Shown here one piece after another: positions 33,957 to 46,900 of a DNA stretch of 64,000 bases. The DNA is from Latrodectus hesperus (lineage: Eukaryota; Arthropoda; Arachnida; Araneae; Theridiidae). Where the stretch lies: NCBI GenBank assembly GCA_037975125.1, contig CM075862.1, positions 76,179,960 to 76,243,959 on the forward strand, written 5' to 3'. Position 1 is the stretch's first letter, and each line of letters starts with the position of its first letter. The notes beneath the pieces are model-generated. The model saw only the letters and a program-made list of their open reading frames with translations. It was not told the DNA's origin and made no database searches. The translations under genes were made by a program, and so were the position numbers.

Positions 33957-34555
33957 CAACTCCATTGTTTAAGAACAACATAATGGATGGGAATTTCCAA
34001 GTGTTCCACATCTCTTTCGATTTGAATTCAATTGATCTATATATAAGCGATACTCATTTTGAGCTGTAAAATAGCGTTTCGTATAAAACTAATTGAATAA
34101 TAAATATCGTTATTTTTTCCAAATTTCAATTTTTTCATGTAAGGTAAATATACATTTTGCACTGAAAGGCACCATCCAATTAAGCTGGCTGGTTTGGTTT
34201 TCTGATAGATACATTTAAAACTCAGAATATATGTTACAGTTGTATAAATCATGAAATTCCTATATAATGCTTGATATAATGTTAAGTTGTCTAAACTTAA
34301 TCTTTTACGGTTAAGTTTCACGTACTTGAAAGTTGCAAGAATATTGAGGAGGTCAAGGGTTTCTTTGAGAAATTTACTCTGAGAGTTAAAGAAAACTCTC
34401 TACTCTAGAAAAGATTAAACAAATATCTGTAAATAGTAATTTATGTTTTGTTATTTGCATTGTTTTGATTTCTTTTATTGATTTCTATATAAATATTGGT
34501 TATTTATTGCAAGTAAGGTCTTTTTTAAATACTTTTATTTTCACAATCTTTTTTT

Positions 34556-36677
34556 AAAATTTAAATTACAAAATAATATTTGTGCTAATGATAATTTGTA
34601 TAGTCTAGCACACAATAAGCATCATCTTTATATTTCTTATTTAACAATCGTTTTTAATTGTGCACAATTCAAGCATCGTAGCTGTAATTTACGTGGAATA
34701 TAATTTTCTACGTTGTGTTCACTAATAACGACTAGGATCCATAAAATTTGTTGTGGTGGTAATGTCCGCCATAGGGAATGATACCTTTGGAGGTGATAGG
34801 CAATTCTGAAAATCATCAGCTTGGTTCCTGATTCTGAATTATAGAAATCCACCTACATGTGTGCCTTGATAGCACAAACACTAACGCCCACTTTATGGAG
34901 GTACCATCACTACTGCCACTTTTAGCGTTGAAAGAGGAAAATCCTTGTCACCAGACATTGGAAAACAATAATTGTTTACTCTTTGGTCCATTTAAAAAAG
35001 TCCATATGCTATTTCCCGAACATTGGTAACAGATAAGCTTCTCAAGTGCAAATTAGCTGAACATGCTGCGAAATTCGTTGAATGCGTTGAAATGAAATAC
35101 GAAATTCGTTGAAATGAAAGGTATCCTTACAAAAATTACAAAATAAAGTTTAATCTATTTTCCGGTTTGAAAAAAATTGCATTTATTAAATATTTCTCCT
35201 ATACTGCTATGTGTTGTGGTGATATTCGGAAATTTTAGAAAAATTCTGAGGAAACCCAGATTCGTTTTTAATAATTGAATGATATAGATAATGATTAGAA
35301 ACAAATAAAATATAACTTAATAATTTATTTTAGCAAATTAATAATAAGAAAATTTTACATTTACAATGAAACCATTCTCGATTAAATAATTGATGAAATT
35401 CTAACCTAAATTCCTTGTGACATTTACACAATAATACACATAACTGACTTTGACCAGATGGGTGTTAAACTGAGAGATCAGACTCACCCCTTTTAGAAGT
35501 AGTATTGAAATGTCTCCTATCGTCAATGGCTTCGCTGGTCTCCGATGTCGATGGTGCTCTTTTCTCATCCACTTCTTGTCATCTACTCGGCATCTTCGCT
35601 TTCCATTTCCTTCCGCTGATATTTCAACATCTCACTTGATTTACTGCTCAGCATCTCTCTTGTCTTACTCATTCCTCATGAGCTTTCTCTTTTCTCTCTG
35701 CTATCTCTCATCAGATTTTGTCAGACATCCTTGGCTCCATTCAGGAAAATCGAGACAGGGCTTTTACTGAACAGGGCAGTTGTACTCCGTTTACTCTTAG
35801 ATCCTTTCTGCTCAATTGAGGATCCAATCTCCAGTCCTAGACTCCTTTTCTCTGAGTCTTCTCCTTTTTTAGATGCAGTTTTTAATTCTTCATAATAATA
35901 CTGGTCTTAGCTCCTCCTCTTTACACCATTGGTTTTCCAAAGTTCTATAGTACCTCCTATAATTGTATGGAATAGGTCAGAAATCTCCCCTCCCCCTCAA
36001 TTCCGACTGTTCAGATTTATATATAAAATATATCATACAACACAAACGTTCTTGAAATTTTTTCAAGACCACCCATCCACTCCAAAAGTAAAAATTAATT
36101 TTTATTATATTTGTCTCATTGTGCGAACTTTTATTACATCCTTTCCTTTATTTTCTAACAGCATAGTTTGAAAGGAAAAGCTCTTAAATTTAAAGTGACA
36201 ATAAAAATATAAACATCTGTTTTCTCAGGGTTTGGTTATGTCGTTTTACACTACTACACTGTGTAGAAAACCCAGTAAAAAACTGTCTCATTTGGAATGC
36301 TGAGAAGTATGATCATAAAAATGGTGTCAAATGCTAGGAAGTGTTAGAAGTCAGTGGCCTTATCTAAAAGATAATAATTATCTAAAGAATCGTTTACAAA
36401 GTCGTAGAGGGGAAGCAATACGCTCTTCACTGGCCTGTGAAGAAATACACGTATGCTTGAAATGTACATAAATGTACGCTTAAAATACACGAACGCGTAA
36501 TATGCTTAAAATTCATTGACTTGTGAATGACTCACAAGTCAATAAATGGTACACACGTCATGTGAAAAATACTCAGTTATCAAAATGCCAGTTGAGAAAA
36601 ACACGTCACATAGTACTAATGAACAGATTCTGAGTCGTTTGTAAACACGCTTAGAGACAACTGCATATTTTATGCTA
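34556..36677. other. Intergenic, unassigned; one GC-richer block
   Basis: Mostly AT-rich. The block at about 35505-35860 is richer in C and T and opens an 86-codon plus frame at 35510-35770. That frame shows no motif I recognise, and the codons beyond its stop continue with similar composition. It could be an old retroelement remnant. No call made. Confidence 0.4.
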
Positions 36678-38257
36678 CCCTACTGGAATAAAGTAGGACA
36701 CTAGGTATTTTTCGAAAAAGATAAGAATTTTGAATTTTTACAAAATAATTTCATAACAGTACTTTTAAAAACTTATTTCCTATTAGATAACTACATATGT
36801 AACATGAAATAAGAAATATTTGCTTATTATAATTAAAAATTAATTTCATTCACATCATAACATGTAAAAAAAGTAGAAGGACAGTTCTAAATAATCAAAG
36901 CAAAAGTCTTATTAAAAAGAAAGAATTCTTTTCTGTCATTTGCTTTAACTGAACTCTATTTGCTTTAAATAGAGTTCAAAGACTCTATTTGCCGCTGAAT
37001 CATATAAGTCTTGAATTTCGGTTTGAAAAAAATTGTCCAAAACACAATACAAAGCTTCTCGAAGTTCCATCAAAGATTCCCATTGCTTACTTCTGGTGTA
37101 AACACGCCGAACAGTTACTGGCCATATATTTTAAACAATATTGATGTTTGTACTTTTAGCAGGCTATGGCAAAACCCGAACACTATTTGTTTCAAACCAA
37201 CTTTTAACACAACTGGCATTGTGAATTGATGCTTCATATTGCTAAAATATTGAATTTTCTCCGCCTTGTTCAGCGGCATTAGGAAAAAGCACTGAATTTA
37301 AAATTTGAATGTAATCTGTATGTTTCTGTCTTTCATCCAGAAACACTAGATTGGTCTTTCCAACGTAGCCAACTGATATCCAAACCATTAAACTGCCTCT
37401 TCCTATCTTTAAGGTAAAATAAGTTTCTTTTTGTGTGCCCAGACAATGCCAATAATTATTGACAATCATCTAGGCCATCTAAATTGAATTTGTTTTCCTC
37501 TGAAAAAATAACTGAAGTCCATTCGGAATTCCAGGACATGTGTTCTTTGACCCACTGAAGCTTGTGTTCAATGTGCCTTTCGTTCCATTTAGGATGGTAC
37601 TTTCTTTTCTTGAATATGAACGTATCCGATCTTTTTATGTAGTTGTAAAGTGTTCTTCCGGTAACATGTGTGAAGCCAGATGGTTCTTGTGCTTTTCCAA
37701 TGCTTCCACGCGTTTTTAAAAGTTCTTTAAAGATTTTTCCTTGATTACGTTGAGTCAATTTTTTAAGTCTGCCAATCTTTGCTTTCCTCTGACTCTTCAG
37801 ATTTTTCAAGAAGTTAGAAACAGCGTTTGGATTGATGTGTAGGTGCTTTGCAATTTCCCTCTTACACTTTTGCCCACATCTTTAAATGCAAGAATTTGGC
37901 ATTTTTGAAATTCATTTAAAGGTTTCCCCATAGGCATTTTAACTGTACAAAAACTGAGGACTTTCTTCATCAGAATATATTTTTTGAAATAAAGGCACAG
38001 TTTAAAAGAACAATGTTTTTAACATATTAAACTGCTAGAGATTCCAAAAAGAGAATATTTTTGAAAATGTCTTATTTTTTTCACAGGACAAAAATCCTTA
38101 AGTACTATTTTATAATATTTTCTTAGTGGTAATTAAACTTCATTGAAAATAAAAGCAAAATTAGTTTAATAAAAGAAAAAAGATGATTCACATTAATTGC
38201 GCTGAAATTAAAAGCATAATTTACGAAATATGACTGTCCTACTTTTTTCCAGCAGTG
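36678..38257 (-). mobile_element. Tc1-like DNA transposon, degenerate
   Basis: TA sites at 36676-36677 and 38258-38259 flank related ends: CCCTACTGGAATAAAGTAGG at the left, and the complement of CCTACTTTTTTCCAGCAGTG at the right. On the minus strand the transposase starts at ATG 37937 (MPMGKPLNEFQKCQILAFKD), shifts frame near 37870, and continues as a 117-residue frame with HTH and IFSEENKFNLDG (the first catalytic Asp appears as Glu), then GSLMVWISVGYVGKTNL, QYEASIHNA (second Asp lost) and NIVxNIW (catalytic Glu position is a stop). It is therefore dead. 1580 bp. Confidence 0.87.
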
Positions 38258-39969
38258 TATAGCTTTTATGCTATAGCTATGGCGCAAACTGGTTGATGTG
38301 TTCAAATTCTGTTGTATACTTCTTTTCTTCGCATTTTTGTGATCAAAATAACATTTGGTATCAATTTAACTTGTTCCTTTCAACTTTTTATTTATTTTTA
38401 TTAAATATATATAACATTATTTCTTATTGGTACAACATTTTAAGGACAATGTGTTAGGAAACTTTTATTTAATATAATTCAGTTCAAGGGAAGGTATAAA
38501 AATTAAAAGTTGTAATTTTTGAATCGGAAATACTTTTGTTTATTTGGATGACTTTAAAGACAATTGCCTCACTGTGTGCGAATATATTTTAAACGGAAGA
38601 AAAACCCTTTGATTACTAGTTGAGAAAAGAGTTAACGTATATCATTAAGCTAATATTTTAGCTAATAAAATTAAAGCTTTGATCATCATTTGATCATTGA
38701 TCATTTGATGAAATATCATAGCTTTGATATCATAATATCAAAAGTAATCATAACGTTAAGCATTAATCATTTTATATGTAAAAATATTTACACACAATTT
38801 AAACCTTTTTATATATCATCATTTCCATTCAAATGAACTTTGCTATAATCACATCACATAAAAAATCTATTTTTTTAAATGATTTTTTAAAACTAAACTG
38901 TAGCTATATAAAACTGAATCATTATTCTTATATAAAGTAAGCAAACTGCATTATCATTTCTTGATATTTAATTAGAAAATCTGATGATTTGTCGAACATA
39001 ATTTTTAAAAAAATATATTTCTAAATATGAAAGATTTATTTAAAATAATTTATATAAAATTTATATATATTCTTAAAGTTGTATGAAAATATTTGCATTT
39101 TATGAAAAATAGTTTAGCATATGTTTGGTCAAGAAATAAAAAGAAATGTTTGCATACTGAATATGAATTTCTCTCAACACTTTAAGATTAACTTGATATT
39201 ACAAGAAATTAATGTTTATTTACGAGAGAAAGTAAACAGCACTAATAAAAATGTAATTTACAGTTGAATTTCTTAAAATAAAGTATCAAAAGCAGATCAT
39301 ACAAAATATACAATATAATCTTTGTATGAATTCATAAATTTCATTGTAAAGTATTAAAATTTGGCTTGCGTAAATGTTTACAAATGGTTTGTAATTTTCG
39401 ATATGTAAACGGAAATACAATTAAAATGATGTTAAATTCAAATATTTTAGAATATGAAAAATTTTAAATCTATAAATACTCAGATTTAAAAATTTTCACT
39501 ATCCCAAAGATAGCAATAGAATTAAAATGTCTGATTTTTAATTTGATATACATTTCTTAATGTATAAGTTATTCCATTCAAATGCAGATCAAGTAAGTTT
39601 AGTAAATAAATAAGAGCATTCATCAATTTCAATTTTAAAAATATTTCAGTTTGTTATCTCCAACTGATAATATAAATGATTTATATTCGTCTATTCTTTG
39701 GAATATTTTGAAAAATAATTGTTTTCAAATGTGCGGGTGAATTCAGATGATATTTTGAAATCCATTGAAACTTTTCAGTTAATAACTTTATACACTAGTG
39801 CCATGTTCTTTTCCATTAACAAAAGCAAATGTAATGAAGTATGATTGTCAAAACCACAAGGATTTGTAACTTCAGAATTGTAAGGAAATCGTGAAATCAC
39901 ATATGATATTTAAAAATTTAATTTAGTTTGATTCAAGTAAAGAAAAGTACCGGTATTCATTTTTGAAAG
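38258..39969. other. AT-rich intergenic DNA
   Basis: Nothing recognised apart from local imperfect repeats such as TTGATCATTTGATCATTGAT near 38680-38710. Confidence 0.5.
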
Positions 39970-39970
39970 T

Positions 39971-40056
<86 letters not shown>
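39970..40056. repeat. (TA)n microsatellite
   Basis: Pure TA dinucleotide repeat; a shorter TA tract follows at 40156-40181. Confidence 0.97.
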
Positions 40057-40060
<4 letters not shown>

Positions 40061-40899
40061 ATTACATAATGTGCTTCATTCAAAATATTTGCATTAATAT
40101 TTAGAAAGTTAATTAAATATCTTAATATCTTACGTTATATTTCTAAATAAAAATAATATATATATATATATATATATATATTATGACGATAAATTATGTA
40201 ATGTGTTATAATTTACATAATAAATTTAAAGTTTATAAATATATGTACATATACATTTTAAAATCTCTTTTATAAACATATATTACGTGGCTAAAAGTAT
40301 AAGTATCATTGTTAAAAGAATAAATGATATTTGTGTTATCATATGTACAATTTAATTGGCAAATTATTTTGTTTAGTAATGTCTTTTTTACAAAATATCA
40401 AATTAACTCACATTCATAGTTGTTTTGGTTACATATTCTCACTTAATTTATTAATTTGATGAGCTTATATCATAATGATGAGCTTATATCATAAATGAAC
40501 TTTAAAATGAATGTTATTAGATACAAGATATATCAATTGTCATTGCACGTAAAATGCTAGTTTTGAAATATTTTTGTTCAGGAAAAATTGTGTAGGTAAT
40601 TATTTGCAAATTTAATTAGTGAACGATGCTTATTTAATAAAAAAAGAAAAATTATTAAATTATGTTTTGTTTTTAATATTTATTTAAGAAATAATGTTTG
40701 ATAAAATAAAAAGCATGTCATTTTATTGTTGCCACAGAATGCATGGTAAAGTTACACTGATTTATATTTAGGAATAAAAAAATTTTGTTTTGAAAAAAAC
40801 TTAATCTTAAATAAATACTATTTTTGCCACAAATTTCTTTAATTTTTCTTATATTGTTTAAAAAAATAAATAATGTTTTTGTTGAGAAAGTTCTATAAA

Positions 40900-41650
40900 C
40901 TTAGCAGAACTTTAATTCCCTTTTAAAATTTTTTATTGCTTTTTTCTAAATATATTGGACATGATAAAATGCATATTTTAGCAGTTGCAGAAAATCAAAC
41001 AATAAAACTAAAAGAAAACAATTACAAACAGTGAAAAAACTATTTGAATGAAGAACGTTTGTCCTTTTCTGATTTAACGTGTCGGTGCTTTTGTTGAAAC
41101 TCGCATTAAATAATTAGTTTCGTTACAGTAATCTTGGTTTGAAATTTACTACAGTTCAGAGAAAAAGTCGCAGAATAAAGTGAAAATTCAGTGAGAATCG
41201 TTTTAAGTCTGATGAATGAGGTGACATTGAGCTGCCAGTAGAAAAAAAATGGCCGTTTTCAAACTTTAACTGAAGACTTTTTCATCAATTCCTTTTTTTC
41301 TTTTTTTTAATCAAACTTCAAAACTTTCGTTTGAAGTTTTAACTCTGTATATTATTATTCTTTTGTTTATTCAAGCGAAGTTGGTTCGATTAAAATTCAC
41401 TCAAACTTATCGTTATCATTTTAGAAAAACCTCGATAAGAATGTTTGGCATAATCCATTTGCGAAAGTGTCAGCTGTTGTAGCTAACTTTCTTCTTCGAT
41501 CATAAATTATGATTGGTTGCACGATATTTCTTATTTTTTCTCCCCCGTATGTAGAAAATTTTAAAGGATAAAAAAATTTACTATTTGAACTGTAATTTGA
41601 CAATTTTTAATTAAAGAAATATCTATTAATTGAAAATCTAGTAGGAATTC
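40900..41650. repeat. Diverged long repeat, copy 1
   Basis: It shares ordered words with 48980-49680: TCTGATGAATGAG (about 41210 and 49312), TTCAAAACTTTCGTTTGA and TTCAAAACTTTTGTTTGA, AAGCGAAGTT, ATTCACTCAA and ATTTCACTCAA, and CATAAATTATGATTGGTTG and CATAAATGGCTGTTTG. Direct orientation, about 8.1 kb apart. No convincing coding frame is shared. Confidence 0.5.
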
Positions 41651-41887
41651 ATTTCGTTTTAAATTTTAAAATCGTTATATAGAAATAATATTACACTTTT
41701 TTCGTAAGTCCTTAAATTTTAATTCTCAAAAGTAAAAATGACTTTCTCTTGTCAAAAAATTTTAATGTCTGTTTTTAATATTGATTTTTTTATAGATACT
41801 GGAGAAGAAAAAAATAATTCTTTCTTGGCTTTTATTTTGCTTTGTCAGAAATTCAAAATATATAAAAATTCTAAAAACAAACAAACA

Positions 41888-41904
41888 AACACACACACAC
41901 ACGC

Positions 41905-41986
<82 letters not shown>

Positions 41987-41994
41987 ACGCACAC
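41888..41994. repeat. (CA)n microsatellite
   Basis: CA repeat with a few CG-containing interruptions at both ends. Confidence 0.97.
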
Positions 41995-43384
41995 AAATCC
42001 TCAGATCCTTTTACATAACTTAATATTTCAGAAAATTAGTTGTTCTGAGTTACACAATTTTTAACTCTTAAACTCTCAATTTTTCGTTCTAATAAAATTA
42101 TAAAAAAGTATAAATGGTTAACTATATATATTCTTTTGATGCATAGATTATTTGCTAATATATGTCTGCATATATGAAAAAATCTATGTTGTCGTGTTTT
42201 AAGAAAGAGCTTTTCATAAATTACGAATAATTATTACGAGGAATAATTATTAGAAAGAACAAAACGTAAAAAATACTATATTTTTAGTTTCTCACTAAGC
42301 GCATTGTTTGGAAAAAGCAAACATGCAATAAAGTCATTAAATCGAGAATTCTCGTTCTAAACTTTCGAAAATCGGCAGCCAAATTTTCTTTCTTTCTTTC
42401 TTTTGCTGTATTTTTTTAATGTATTCATTTTGATTATGGAATTATTAAATTTACTCTTCATTACTTTGGTAAAAGATATTTGAATTTTTGTTTTAAAATT
42501 TTTATTGCTCACGAAAGCTGCTTATCATTTTACAAACAATAGTTTTTAGCAAAGCATAGGATAGCAAAATTTATTTTTCCCTCTACAAATAACTTGATCA
42601 GAGCATATATTTTAAAGTTTTTACTATGCTCAACATATATGTAAAATACAGTAATAAGTTTGTGATTCTATAGAAGCTTTATAAGTCATTCACACACAAT
42701 CTTTAGTTATTGGACAGTGTTTTTCGGAGCTTAAGGTCTCGGGTTCGATCTCTGCTGTGGTTGAACAAAAAGAGTTGGATGCCTTTTGCATACAAGTTTG
42801 TCAGAGTATGTGCTAAGGATTTTTTCTGGTTTTTTTACCTTATGTCAAATGAATATAACCTACTGTCTAGGAAATGTCATTCTGGGAAGGTATTTACAGG
42901 ATAGATACTATTATAATAGCCTTCGGTTGTTAATCTATTCACTTCGTTGTATGAAATTATGGCTAAATTTTAACTATATAGTATAAATATAGCAAAGATG
43001 CTATTTCAAACCGATGCAGGTATTTCAACCCACCAACAAAAATTGTAGAAAATATACCCTTATCATAACAAAACTATAGATAATATATTTGAAATATGTT
43101 TTTAAAGTAATATTTTTCAAAGGTGGAGGTATTTGAGTCAATTGTGAGAATTATCTTAAATATGTTTTTCGAATTTTGTCTCTCGCCAAATTTTTTCCAA
43201 ATTTTAAGAAAATTTTCTAACCCTCATTTTAGCAAATAGGCTTATTTTTGCTCGATAATAGTTTGTAAATCAATTGGCTACAAATTATTAAAATAACCTA
43301 CAATTTGCTAAAATATGTACTTTTATTTTTATAAAATTATAATAACACAGGCAACCAGTAATTTGAGTAAACTACCTTTGTAAA
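41995..43384. other. AT-rich intergenic DNA
   Basis: Unassigned. A B-box-like GGGTTCGATCTC near 42740 may be a SINE remnant, but no head or tail could be matched. Confidence 0.45.
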
Positions 43385-43413
43385 GAAAAAAAAAAAAAAA
43401 AAAAAAAAAAAAA
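43385..43413. repeat. Poly(A) tract
   Basis: About 29 consecutive A residues. No adjacent retroelement body was recognised. Confidence 0.9.
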
Positions 43414-43654
43414 GCCAAATCATTCAAATCTCATTTAATTTTACCGAGCTTGTTTTTCCTCTGTTTTCACACAATTTTCAAACTCTTGAAACATTTTTTT
43501 TGTTGTATGTTACAAAAAAAGTTATTGTTTAAAATTTCGAACACCAGTGAATAAAATTTTCAAAATTTGATAGTTTCTTTTGTTCCTTTTGTTACATTTT
43601 CAATCGACTTTATTAAGTTCAAAGAACAATATTTTAATTTACAAAAGTGGCTGC

Positions 43655-43942
43655 CGCCTCCCTGTCTAGTGGTCAGAGTACCTGACTGCGGATAGGGAGG
43701 TCCTGGGTTCAAATCCCAGTTCAGGCATGGATGTACTTTCTTTTTCTGTCTATCCTGTTTTTGTCCTTTTTTTGTATGTATGGGTTGTGAATGATTGCCT
43801 ACCCTATTAACGGGTTCCTATGGCATGTGTGTACTGAGGAAGTCGGACTCCACACCAAAATAGGGTTCAGTTGGAAAAGTGGAGCAGCGCTCTCCATATT
43901 GTCAGCCTAGCTGGCACAAGACAACAACAACAACAAAAAAAA
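43655..43942 (+). mobile_element. SINE family A, complete copy
   Basis: The head has CTGTCTAGTGGTCAGAGTAC and B-box GTTCAAATCCCAG. The body is typical, with hairpin GTCAGCCTAGCTGGC and a (CAA)n tail. A short duplication TGGCTGC (43648-43654 and 43943-43949), with A-rich flanks, bounds it. At the right it abuts the repeat at 43950-44225. Confidence 0.88.
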
Positions 43943-43949
43943 TGGCTGC

Positions 43950-44225
43950 TATGTTGCCCCAGCGTGACTTCCTGTACCTAGCTCAGTATGGGAGCAGCCT
44001 GGTAAGAATCTTCGAGATTTAGAAAAAGGGACCATGCAAAAGCTCCCCAATACTTGACCTACAACCCCCAGATATATCATTTCCCTTAAAGGACTTTGCG
44101 ACCATAACCTATTTAGCATACCCCAGCTGCCTTTAGTGAAAACGACATATCTTTGGAGTAAGCTTTGTTTTGAACTTCCTAAATTCCGATAATAAAAACG
44201 CCCCTCTAACCAACCAGACCACCAC
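43950..44225 (+). repeat. Interspersed repeat of unknown type, copy 1
   Basis: It shares ordered segments with the pieces at 58360-58434 and 58850-59075: CCTGTACCTAGCTCA, ATACTTGACCT, AGATATCATTTC-like, GCTGCCTTTAGTGAA versus ACTGCTTTCATTGAA, and TAATAAAAACG versus TAATAAGAACG. No coding frame was recognised. Confidence 0.6.
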
Positions 44226-44344
44226 TGCCATTGAAGAAATAGTTGTCATATTCTCACCATATTGAAATCAAAAGCAGCCTTTAGCGTTTTCTTCTACGTG
44301 TTTTGAGTCGTATACTGAATCATTCAGGAAGTTCATGCTATTTT

Positions 44345-44660
44345 GGATAGATTATTGAAGAACTATTGTTTCTTATCCTCACTGTCTGACGGAATCAGAC
44401 AAGATCCACGAGCCCGTTGATTGTAAGGAAGTCGAAGACTAGGAGAGGATTGCTAAAGAGATCCTCCTTAGAGAGACCCATGCAATCCAAAAGGTGCTCA
44501 GGAGAGGCCTGATGACCTTGGCACTTGGTGCAGGTGACGAAGGTTTTCCTGCCCTCGTGGTAAGTGAGGCACTTGATGTGACCACTAGCAAATCTTGAGA
44601 GAGTAGTCCTGGTCCTGGTGCGCCGGTCCTAGACTAACAGAAGCTGCACATTCTCTCACT
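44345..44660 (-). mobile_element. LINE 3' end, minus strand
   Basis: The minus strand reads ASGHIKCLTYHEGRKTFVTC, TKCQGHQASPEHLLDCMGLS and further LINE C-terminal sequence with TINGLVD near its stop. Its 3' UTR has GTCTGATTCCGTCAGACAG-type hairpin bases near 44382-44400. It is the same family as 26815-27192. 5'-truncated. Confidence 0.8.
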
Positions 44661-45759
44661 AATGACTTTGTTGAGTAGATTGAAGAACTTATTTGATTGA
44701 TTCAAATTGATGACTGGGAACAAAGCAGTTAAGAATTTTGGCTACGTTACACTGATTTTTGACTAGACATTTAAGACTTTGAATGCACAAATCAGCAAAT
44801 TTTTATATTGAAAGGTAATTCATGCATTTCTTTTACCGAGATTGCAAAAGCTCTTGTTAAGCAGGTAAGCTAATCCTGCTTTGTTTATAGTGAAGATAAT
44901 GTTAGCAGAAAATCACGGTTTTTATTTTTAAAACTTATCATTGGAAAAATCAGCTATGTATTTTTTTGTTGTTGTTACTGATCTCTGGAATATTTAGAAA
45001 TGGAAGACAATTCTCATGAAACCGGAAATATCCAAAATATCTAAGTAAAGACCTAGACAGATCGAGTTCCTTATCACGTAATTATGAATTGTAATCATAC
45101 AGCTAGTGCGAAATATCAGGCGATAAATTTTTGTTTAAGTTTCATTACCACATTAGCGAAAGGTATGACAAAATGGTAATATGACTACACACTTTATGCT
45201 TGGAGTCGTTTTACCATACAGCAAACCATTACTATTCAGTAGATTGATTCGTTCAAAATAAATTTGAGCATGAATTCTGTCTTCCGAAAAGAAAAAAGGT
45301 TATTGGTTCATAATTTAATCTAAGAAAAAATCTTCAGAAAAATAATTTCATACAATATGTGATGAAAGCTTTATGGTAATTTTTCGTAAGTACTGCTCAA
45401 GTCTTTGGTAAATTTGTATAGAATATAATTGATTTAAAAACATTTCGAGATTCTTCTATATAAGATATAACATAAAATTGTATATTACATTTCAGAAGAA
45501 CTTTAGGATATGTTTCATTAACGAATGGCAGTATAAAAATTAAACGCAACACTTCCTTTTCTCTTAATATTGCCAAAAGCTGCACTTTATAACTAAAATG
45601 GTCATAAAAATTCTGAATAATTAGCCATTCCAATAAAATAGACCTTGATGAAACTGTTTTCCTTATGCATTCTAAGAATTCTTCTCAAGAGTTATTTCAA
45701 GGTAACTTTTCTTTTAATTAAGTCACTGACTGATAATTTAGATATCAAATGATTCCCAG
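44661..45759. other. AT-rich intergenic DNA
   Basis: Nothing recognised. Confidence 0.5.
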
Positions 45760-45760
45760 T

Positions 45761-45859
<99 letters not shown>

Positions 45860-46900
45860 CTCGTGTCACAGTTTTCGTTGCCTTACTCCTCCGAAACGGC
45901 TTGACCGATTTTGATGAAATTTTTTGTGCTTATCCGGTATCTATGAGAATCGGCCGACATCTATTTTTCATCCCCCTAAATGTTAGGGGTAGTACAACCC
46001 TAAATTTTTATTTTTATTTTTTTAGGTTAGTTCTGTAAGTTCCTAATAGATGGCGGTTTAGCATCTAAGTTGCACAGGTATTCGGCAGATGGCGACGTGT
46101 TTATTTTTCTAGATTATACCATCTTCGAGAAAATTATCGTGCGCGCGCAAGCGCGTGGTTAAATATAGAATTTACATATATTTTCATGATGTATAATGAT
46201 ACTATAACAATTTTTCATGAATCATTTTCATAATTATACTTTGTATTGTGTTATTATTGTGCAGTATTCAGTTTGAATATTTTTAATATTATAAATAGTA
46301 AAATAAAATTTTATTTATTACTGTTTTTCTCTACTAATTTTCATACCACCTCGAAAATATGTAAGTATTTCTTGATAGCCTTTTATTATTTTTTATTTTA
46401 TAATTTGATAATTATTAATTTATTCAGTAGAACATTTTGATCTAATTTATTTATTCAAATGATAAATTCTTTTAATTTTTTTTTATTTGAGTATAATGCC
46501 GCGGAAAAAATTTTTAGTTTTAATATAATTTAAAATTAAAATAATAATAGTTCGATGTCAATGTTATCTACCTCATTTATAACAATTTATTTTTAGATGT
46601 CTTTAATTTATATAGTATATTTTATAAGTAAGTCACTGATTACAAACTATAATTTAATATAAGATGAATAAAATGTAAATTCAGAAAGTATATGTTGATT
46701 TGTGCTTAATTTCAAAATTTCGATACTTTACCTATTACTATTAAATTTTGGTGAAACGTTTTATTTTTAATCTCCTATGAATGAACCTATTCTAAATTTT
46801 TTTAGAAAATATTAATTTGATTGAACCCAAGAATTAGTAAAAAATTGATTCAATGTATTTTAAAAACTCAGCTACTGTAACGCGTGGCTGGGTCAGCTTG
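45760..46900 (+). mobile_element. Non-autonomous Helitron
   Basis: The 5' end is TC followed by a long TA tract, then AAAATTCTCGTGTCACAG and CTCCTCCGAAACGGCTTGAC, then CGATTTTGATGAAATTTTTT and CATCCCCCTAAATGTTAGGG. This block is one I recall from arthropod Helitrons. The 3' end is TAACGCGTGGCTGGGTCAGC with a small GCTG-GGT-CAGC hairpin, then TTG, a one-base departure from the usual CTAG-type terminus. No Rep/helicase frame lies inside. A second short TA tract follows at 46901-46919. There is no target-site duplication, as expected for Helitrons. Confidence 0.68.
45764..45854. repeat. (TA)n tract at the Helitron 5' end
   Basis: Pure TA repeat of about 90 bp immediately before the conserved Helitron block. 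It is probably expanded from the short TA run native to this 5' terminus. Confidence 0.95.

Larger units (their letters stand above)
29007..34555. repeat. Tandem segmental duplication, unit 2
   Basis: Second copy, abutting unit 1 at TTTCCACACTT|CCCCTTCAC. Differences from unit 1 are concentrated in the left part (about 29007-31425) and the last few hundred bases. The middle (about 31430-34280) showed no difference where I compared it, including several short frames that translate identically. Confidence 0.95.

Noticed and set aside
35510..35770. 86-codon plus frame in a C/T-rich block
   Set aside because: No domain recognised and composition-driven Ser/Leu/Phe content. Left as unassigned sequence.
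41738..42064. 108-codon frame with a Thr-His repeat
   Set aside because: Driven by the CA microsatellite; the flanking residues have no recognisable domain.
42710..42986. Overlapping 64- and 66-codon frames and a B-box-like sequence
   Set aside because: No domain, and the B-box-like motif alone, without a matching head, body or tail, is too weak for a SINE call.
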